DNA from: Chimonanthus salicifolius
Taxonomy: Eukaryota > Streptophyta > Magnoliopsida > Laurales > Calycanthaceae
NCBI GenBank assembly: GCA_013350335.1
Contig: CM023535.1
Location: forward strand, 30,970,991 to 31,034,990
Reading direction: 5' to 3'
DNA length: 64,000 bases
The notes beneath the pieces are model-generated. The model ran no database searches and had not been told where the DNA came from. It saw only the letters and a program-made list of their open reading frames with translations. Of the stretch, positions 57,993 through 64,000 are shown piece after piece; the first letter of the stretch is position 1; each line of letters begins with the position of its first letter. The position numbers and the translations under genes were made by a program.

Positions 57993-58680
57993 ACTTCCGG
58001 CAATTGTAAAATAATTTGCGGATGTGTTTCCAAAGGAACTCCCTGGTTTGCCGCCTATGAGGGAGATCAACTTCGAAATCAAGTTATACCCTGGTACTTC
58101 ACCAGTGTCTCTACCACACTATCGGATGGCACCAGCAGAGATGTCGAAGCTAAAGAAGCAGATCGATGAACTGCTTAGGCTGGGATGCATCCGACACAGT
58201 ACATCGTCATGGGGAGCTCCAGTATTGTTCGTATAGAAGAAGGATGGTTCACTACGGATGTGTGTTGATTATCGGAAGCTAAATCAGCTAACTGTTCGGA
58301 ACAAGTACCCTCTACCCAGGATCGATGATTTATTCGATCAATTGAGGGGTTCCAGCCATTTTTCAAAGATTGATTTGATGTCTGGTTATCATCAAATACG
58401 GGTTAGGGAGGAAGATATAGAGAGGACAGCCTTCAGGACGCGGTATGGACTATTCGAGTTTGTAGTCATGCCATTTGGACTCACAAATGCATCGGCTGTG
58501 TTCATGGACATAATGAACAAAATCTTTCGTTCGTACCTGGACCCGTTTGTAATAGTGTTCATTGACGATATCCTGATCTATTCCAAGAGTCAGGAAGAAC
58601 ATGCAAAGCATCTACGGATAGTTTTGAATACTTTGAGGCAGAATAAGCTGTATGCCAAAGCCAGAAAGTGTGAGTTCTAG
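57993..58680 (+). pseudogene. Reverse transcriptase, Tekay-like, two stops
   Basis: The frame from 58024 reads FPKELPGLPPMREINFEIKL and then fingers and palm: YRMAPAEMSKLKKQ, a TAG stop at 58234-58236, [44 protein letters not shown], and the catalytic [11 protein letters not shown] with both Asp residues present. A second TAG at 58678-58680 interrupts the CEF region before the thumb; a G-to-A change in a Trp codon is the simplest origin. RT for element replication, inactive as written. Confidence 0.92.
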
Positions 58681-59484
58681 CTATCTCAAGTAAATTTCTT
58701 GGGACACGTTATATCCGAGGAAGGAATAGCCGTGGATCCGGCTAAAGTGGCGGCAGTGAAAGACTGGAAAACGCCAAAGAATGTAACCGAAATCCGCAAT
58801 TTCTTAGGATTGGCGGGTTATTACCGGAAATTTATCATGGATTTTTCCAAAATAGTGGCTCCATTGACTCGACTCACTCAGAAAGGAGTCAAGTATGAGT
58901 GGTCAGATCAGTGTAATCGGAGATTTGAAACACTGAAAGAGAGACTTACAAGAGCTCCTATTTTAATTTTGCCGGAAAGGGGCAAAGGATATGAAGTACA
59001 ATGCGATGCTTCAGGAAAGGGACTAGGATATTCACTTATGCAAGGTCAATGTGTGGTGGCATATGGGTCAAGACAGTTAAAAATACATGAACATCTTTAT
59101 CCCACACATGATCTGGAGCTAGCTGCAGTGGTCTTCTCTCTCAAAAGTTGGAGACACTACCTCTACAGCGAGAAATTTGAGGTATTTTCTGATCATAAGA
59201 GTTTAAAATATTTATTTGATCAGAAGGAACTCAACCTGAGGCAGCGTAGATGGATGGAGTATCTGGCGGTTTATGAGTTTGCGCTTCGATACCATCCAGG
59301 TAAGGCAAACAAGGTAGCGGATTCCCTCAGCCGCCTATCACATGCATCGGTAGCATGCTTGATCAGAACAGAATGGGAGATGCTGAACACCATTCGAGAG
59401 TTCAATCTTTATATCAACAACCGTGGGAGCATGTATAATTTAATCATACGGTCCAATATGGTCACCAAGATTGAAAAAAAAAAA
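58681..59484 (+). pseudogene. RT thumb/connection and RNase H, Tekay-like
   Basis: In frame from 58681: [20 protein letters not shown], then LAGYYRKFI (connection), then RNase [17 protein letters not shown] (Asp), [19 protein letters not shown] (Glu), [12 protein letters not shown] (Asp) and the end VADSLSRL. All three RNase H acidic residues are visible. The frame is lost at an 11-A run at about 59474-59484, where a length change shifts the frame into the integrase. Confidence 0.92.
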
Positions 59485-60881
59485 GAGCAGACCCGAAAGT
59501 GGAAGAGATATGGGCCAAGATGTCCACTGGCGTAGTCATACCGGAATGGGAATTACGACCAGGACAGGGTCTTTTATTCCGGGGAAGAGTATATGTGCCA
59601 AAGAGTTGTAGGAAAGAGCTATTGATTGAGGCACATCAATCCAAGCTCTCCATTCATCCGGGCAGCACCAAAATGTATCACGATCTGAAAAGGCATTATT
59701 GGTGGCACGGACTAAAAAGGGATGTGCCAGAATTCGTGGCACATTGTTTAACTTGTCAGCAAGTTAAGACTGAACATCAAAAGCCACCAGGGTTACTCAA
59801 ACCCTTATCAGTGCCAGAATGGAAATGGGAGCACATTTCCATGGATTTTGTGATGGGGTTGCCAAGATCTTCAAAGGGCAATGATGCCATATGGGTCGTG
59901 GTAGACCGACTGACCAAGTCTGCGCATTTCATTCTTATTAAGATGACGGATTCATCTGAGACGTTGGGTCGGAGTTACATCAAGGAAATTATTCGGCTAC
60001 ATGGCATTCCCTGAACTATAGTATTTGACAGAGATGGCCGGTTTACCGGCAGAGTGTGGCAAAACATGCGGTCAGCTATGGGGACAGATCTACTGACTAG
60101 CACCGCTTTCCACCCACAGACTGATGGACAGTCAAAAAGGACGATACAAACCTTGGAAGACATGTTGAGAGCATGCATGTTTGATTTCAAGGGTGGATGG
60201 GAGGACCACTTGCCACTGGTGGAGTTCTCGTATAACAATAGTTATCAAGCAAGGCTTCAGATGGCCCCATTCAAGGCTTTATATGGTAGGCCTTGTAGAT
60301 CACCAGTGTGCTGGATAGAGGCTGGTGAGCCTGTACTGATTGGACCTGAACTAATTGCGGAGACTACAGCACAAATTCAGTTGATACGTCAGCACTTATT
60401 GACTGCACAGAGTAGACAAAAGAGCTATGCTGACAAAAGAAGAAGGTCTCTGGAATTTGAAGTGGGGGACATGGTATTTTTAAAGGTCTCACCACGGAAA
60501 GGACACATGAGGTTTGGGAAGAAGGGGAAACTGTCACCAAGATTTGTGGGACGGTTTCCCATCATGAGAAGAGTGGGGGATGTGGCTTATCAGATAGCAC
60601 TTCCTTCACAATTGATAGCATTACACGATGTGTTTCACGTGTCGATGCTGAGAAAGTATAATCCCGATCCGTCCCATGTATTGAATGTGCAAGACATAGA
60701 AATACAAAACGACGTGACATACATCAAGAAACCAGTTAGGATACTGGAGACTGAGCAAAGGGTGTTGCGAAATAGAGCGATTCAGTTCGTAAAAGTGGTA
60801 TGGGACCGACATCGTGTTGAAGAGGCCACATGGGAACTTGAATCGGAGATGAGAACAGCTCACCCTGAATTATTTATGTAA
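59485..60881 (+). pseudogene. Integrase with chromodomain-like tail, Tekay-like
   Basis: Zinc domain His-His-Cys-Cys (EAHQSKLSIHPGSTKMYHD..HCLTCQQ, about 59628-59765). The catalytic core has the first Asp in SMDFVMGLP (about 59838-59862) and the second in FDRDGRF (about 60030-60050). Between them a TGA at 60012-60014, probably from CGA, stops the frame. The third active-site residue lies in TDGQSKRTIQ, where Lys stands in place of the family Glu. The C-terminal GPY/F-like domain (60450-60650) and a chromodomain-like tail with VKVVWDRHRVEEATWELESE (about 60780-60850) follow, ending at the TAA of 60879-60881. The tail in this lineage targets heterochromatin, which fits the nested environment. 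Confidence 0.92.
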
Positions 60882-60920
60882 TTTAGTTTGGAACCCTACT
60901 TCGTTCGATTTTCGGGACGA

Positions 60921-60943
60921 AAATTTTAAAAAGAAGGTTATAT
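60921..60943 (+). promoter_or_regulatory. Polypurine tract of the Tekay-like element
   Basis: AAAAAGAAGG after the A/T-rich AAATTTTA, directly before the 3' LTR at 60944. It primes plus-strand DNA synthesis. Confidence 0.75.
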
Positions 60944-63706
60944 TGTAACACTCCAATTTCTCAATAAGATGAATATTTATGAAAATGCCCTTGGATTGGT
61001 GAATTCAATAAATGTGATTGTAAATAAGGAAATGGTGGGACCCATGGTTCAAATTATGACCCTATGAATATATTATAAGGGTCTAATTATCATGAATGGG
61101 TAATGAACATCAATTTGGGTCAATATGGTTAATTGGGTCAAAGGACCCAATTGGACCCAATGGGTCATAATGGACTTATTAGACCAATGGGTGAGCCCAA
61201 ATTTAATGGGGTTAAGCTGAATTGATTGGAAATTAAGTGGAGCATAAATGGGTAGGCTTGATGCACATGTGAAAACCAAATGCAAATGGCTAAAACAACC
61301 CATAAATGGGTCATGGAGTCAAAACGGGTCAACAAGCTAAATGGGGACCCCATGGGTCGGGTTGACCTTGTTGACCACGGCTGACCTTGTGGGCCCTCAA
61401 ATGAGCTCAATGGTGAGTCAAACCAGGTTGAGTTGGATTGGAATGAGTTGCATTTAAATTAAATGGTTGGGTTGACTCAAGTGTAATAAATGTATGGTAT
61501 TTAATGTGGTGAGTTAAGCCATTGAGTTAGTTGAGTCAAAATGGAAATCAAAGGGGCTATAAAATCAGTGAGTTGAAGGGAATATGAGGAGGTTTCTTGG
61601 TCTCAAACAAACCAAAACAAGTCCCACACGTTGGGGACTTGTAATGGTAGTTTCCATGCTAAGTTTTAAATGGAAATGGATGGGAATTGGATGAGATACA
61701 TGGGGAGCTGAAAGGTTGCTTTGGCTGGTGCCAAGGGATGCCTTGGTTGGCACCAAATATCCCATTGGTTTGATGAAAGAATGATGAGAAGTAATGAGAT
61801 AATTTGGGGCTGTTTAACAAAAGGACATACACCATCATTTGGCCTATTTTCACACAAAGAAATTCTAAGAATCCTCATCTCTCTCCCTCTCTCCAAACTC
61901 ATTCTCTTGGCGGAACCAGCAGTGGTGTTTTCCACCTTTGATCAAGCACCAATTCGGCTAGAAGCTAAGGAAGAAGGAAGGAAACAAGAGGGAATAAGGC
62001 AAAGAGCAAAGACAAGAAGAAGAGCTTGGAATTTGGCAAGCATTTCCATGGATTTTGTTTAATAAAATGGGATTAATGGAACATGATTTGGCCATGGGTT
62101 GGCCAAATCTACCAAGGGTATGAAGTATATAAATTGATGTTTAAAAGCTAGGAAACATGGATCATAGGGTTCGGCCACCTTGGCTGGCCGAACCCCATGA
62201 AATGTTATGATCATGTTGATGGTTTTTGTAAGATAAAACCATGCAAGTGTTGGACTGATTTGGATGTTTAATTAGACTTAAGATGCATGTTTTGAAAAGG
62301 TCTAAAACATGGATTTGGATGTCATGAATGGCCGAATGCATCATGGGTCTAAACCTTGGGTATAAATTGATAAAATGGATCATCGGGTTCGGCTACCTTG
62401 GATGGCCGAACCCCATGAAATAATGTTGGTATTTTAATGGTTTTTGGAAGGTTAAAAACCATGCGAAACCATGGAGGTTTTTACATGTTTTAATAAGGCT
62501 AAGTATTTGATTAAAAGGTTTAAAATTATAGGCCATAGGGTTCGGCCAATGAGTATGGCCGAACCCCATGAAATCATATGATTATTGTATGGTGATTTTG
62601 ATGGTTTTGAGAGACAAAAAACCATACAAGATTATGGTGTTTTTATGGGAATTAAATGAATATAAGTTTGCTGTTTTGGGTTGGCCATTGGATGGCTGAA
62701 CCATGTAGTTAACATGGCTAAAGGGTAGAGTCCAATTGGTATGTAAATAATGGAACCATTGAGCAAAAGAACCATAAGGGTTCGGCCATGTGTATGGCCG
62801 AACCCCATGGACTATTTTGATGGGAGATTATGGTTTGTTTTATGATTTGGATTAAGGAATCATACATGATAATTTATGGACTTAGTGTAAGAAAATAATC
62901 AATCGTTGTAGATGATGGAATATGGGATAAAAATCCATAGGATGTGGTTCGGCCATGTAGTATGGCCGAACCCCATCAATGATTATTTGATAGATTTGGG
63001 TTAAGTCATAATGGAATTAGAGATGATGAATGAAGGACTAAATTAAATGGTGAGGTTCGGCCAAGTTGTATGGCAGAACCCCACTAAGTTGGTTTGGATA
63101 TGGTTAGTGGTGTTTAAGGAAAATTAAACAAAATGTTAGCTTAAATGGCGTAAAGGTAATTATTGATGGAATGATCAAAGATGGAATGATCGTAGGATTG
63201 GATGTATGGACCCAAACCAAAGTGGTATGGTTCGGCCATGTTGTATCGCCGAACCCTACCAAGGTATTTTTGTGGTATATGATGTTTAATAAAAATTAAA
63301 TAAAAGAGAGATCAAATGAAAAGGGTGGTTAAATCCTAAGTTGATGAGGTTCGGCCATGGGTATGGCCAAACCCCACAAGATAACTTTTGGGTCTTAAGA
63401 TGTGAATGGAAATTTAAAATGATAGTATGATTGACTTGCTTTTACATCACAAGGTAACGGAACGTGAACGGCGTACGAGTCGTGAACGGGTGACGATTAA
63501 GAAAGATCGGACGCTGAAGTGAATCTTCAGTAGGTTTTCTACCTACTTGTAACCACAATTATGATTTGGTTTTATTATGTTTTATGAGATATGTTGTATT
63601 TGATTTATGTTTCAAATGTGGTTTTGAATGATGAGTTATGTATTTACAAATGACATACAATGCATTGGGAGGATGATTATGGAACCCGGAGCCCACACTC
63701 CGGTGA
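60944..63706 (+). mobile_element. Tekay-like 3' LTR, cut at 63706
   Basis: It matches 47644 to about 50395 almost base for base, including the ten-copy hairpin array (62088-63375) and the conserved block (63443-63550). It stops right at the CCGGAG..CTCCGG stem (63686-63702) before the tandem units, because another LTR begins at 63707. In this copy the stem is perfect, while the 5' LTR has CTCTGG, so the 3' copy keeps the older state there. Confidence 0.93.
62088..63375. repeat. Hairpin array in 3' LTR, 10 copies
   Basis: The same ten hairpins as in 48788-50075. Individual copies differ by point changes in one arm (for example GTATCGCC near 63244 where the 5' LTR has GTATGGCC). Confidence 0.9.
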
Positions 63707-64000
63707 TGTAATAATAGTCCGAATTTTCGAATCAATATATATTTGGCATTTATTGATTTTAATTTGAATTGTAACATGATGGAATACCAAATGGATCAAA
63801 AGTTGGGACAAGGGTCCAAGAATGGTCCAATGGGCCATGGATTGGATGAAATCCATTTAATGGGTCAATGTGGACTAATCGGGTCAAGGATGGTCAAATT
63901 GGGCCCAATACTCATTTGGGACCCAATGGACCCAATTGAGGTAAGCCTAAGGTAAGGAGGGAATTTAATTGGGCCATGGGCCCAATGTCTACCCAATAAA
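63707..64000 (+). mobile_element. Start of a further gypsy LTR
   Basis: TGTAATAATAGTCCGAATTTTCG followed by text that matches the beginning of the LTR at 27862 (ATGGATCAAAA..GGACAA and GGTCAAATTGGGCCCAATA). It interrupts the Tekay-like 3' LTR and runs out of the window, so TSD and type (solo or complete) cannot be told. Confidence 0.8.

Larger units (their letters stand above)
47644..63706 (+). mobile_element. Tekay/Del-like chromovirus, nearly complete, plus strand
   Basis: 5' LTR 47644-51397, initiator-Met primer site 51400-51410, extra ORF 51743-52375, gag from 52594, protease, RT, RNase H, integrase with chromodomain-like tail to 60881, polypurine tract about 60921-60938, 3' LTR from 60944 cut at 63706. 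A solo LTR sits in the protease (54070-57715). The two LTRs are nearly alike (6 differences in the first 185 or so bases, fewer further in), so it is one of the younger insertions here. The left flank is ATAAC (47639-47643); the right flank is outside the window. Confidence 0.93.
31599..64000 (-). mobile_element. Ty1/copia retrotransposon, minus strand, interrupted
   Basis: 3' LTR 31599-33276; polypurine tract 33277-33290; pol and gag remnants up to 37739; a solo copia LTR with its own nested inserts at 37740-47262; leader and primer site 47268-47498; 5' LTR from 47501, cut at 47644 by the Tekay-like element. The rest of the 5' LTR would lie beyond the window. RNase H and integrase text resembles the SIRE/Maximus lineage. 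The left 5-bp flank is AAAAG (31594-31598); the right one is outside the window. Confidence 0.8.

Overview
This window is plant nuclear DNA made almost entirely of nested LTR retrotransposons. I see no convincing host gene, tRNA, rRNA or CRISPR array. The plant assignment rests on pol and gag fragments of four plant-type lineages. These are Athila-like Ty3/gypsy, a Tekay/Del-like chromovirus (initiator-Met primer site, C-terminal chromodomain-like tail), a further gypsy integrase fragment, and Ty1/copia resembling the SIRE/Maximus type. Nesting this deep, with LTRs of 3-4 kb, suggests the heterochromatin of a large repeat-rich genome, probably a flowering plant. I cannot name the species.

Layout. 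1-6555: a decayed minus-strand Athila-like element, broken at 3709-6037 by a truncated Tekay-like remnant. 6556-24761: a plus-strand Athila-like element that landed in the reverse transcriptase of the first one. It has a 5' LTR, a tRNA-Asp-type primer site, gag, protease and RT, and is itself cut by three solo LTRs (8225-11836, 16033-19122, 19915-23982). 24762-27723: an LTR-like unit with 16-bp terminal inverted repeats and a copia LTR fragment inside. 27724-31598: an integrase fragment of another gypsy element split by a solo LTR (27862-31515). From 31599: a minus-strand copia element whose gag is interrupted by a solo copia LTR (37740-47262) that carries two further gypsy solo LTRs (38973-43082, 43339-46917). 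The copia 5' LTR begins at 47501 and is cut at 47644 by a nearly complete plus-strand Tekay-like element. That element has its 5' LTR at 47644-51397, an extra zinc-knuckle ORF, gag and pol, and a 3' LTR from 60944. Its protease holds a solo LTR (54070-57715). Its 3' LTR is cut at 63707 by the start of one more LTR.

Eight solo LTRs have exact 5-bp target duplications (TCAAG, AGACG, AAAAC, ATACT, GTCCT, GTCTC, GGGAC, AGTTA), which fixes their boundaries to the base. All retroelement proteins except the 210-residue extra ORF are broken by stops, frameshifts or lost catalytic residues.

The most interesting signal lies in the LTRs. The long gypsy LTRs share a non-coding architecture: (1) an array of 1 to about 10 near-perfect hairpins with the core GGTTCGGCCAT..ATGGCCGAACC; (2) a fast-changing tandem repeat at a fixed position whose units usually fold on themselves; (3) a block near the LTR 3' end with stem-loops whose two arms change together between subfamilies. 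Together with the extra ORF, these are the best candidates for undescribed biology here.
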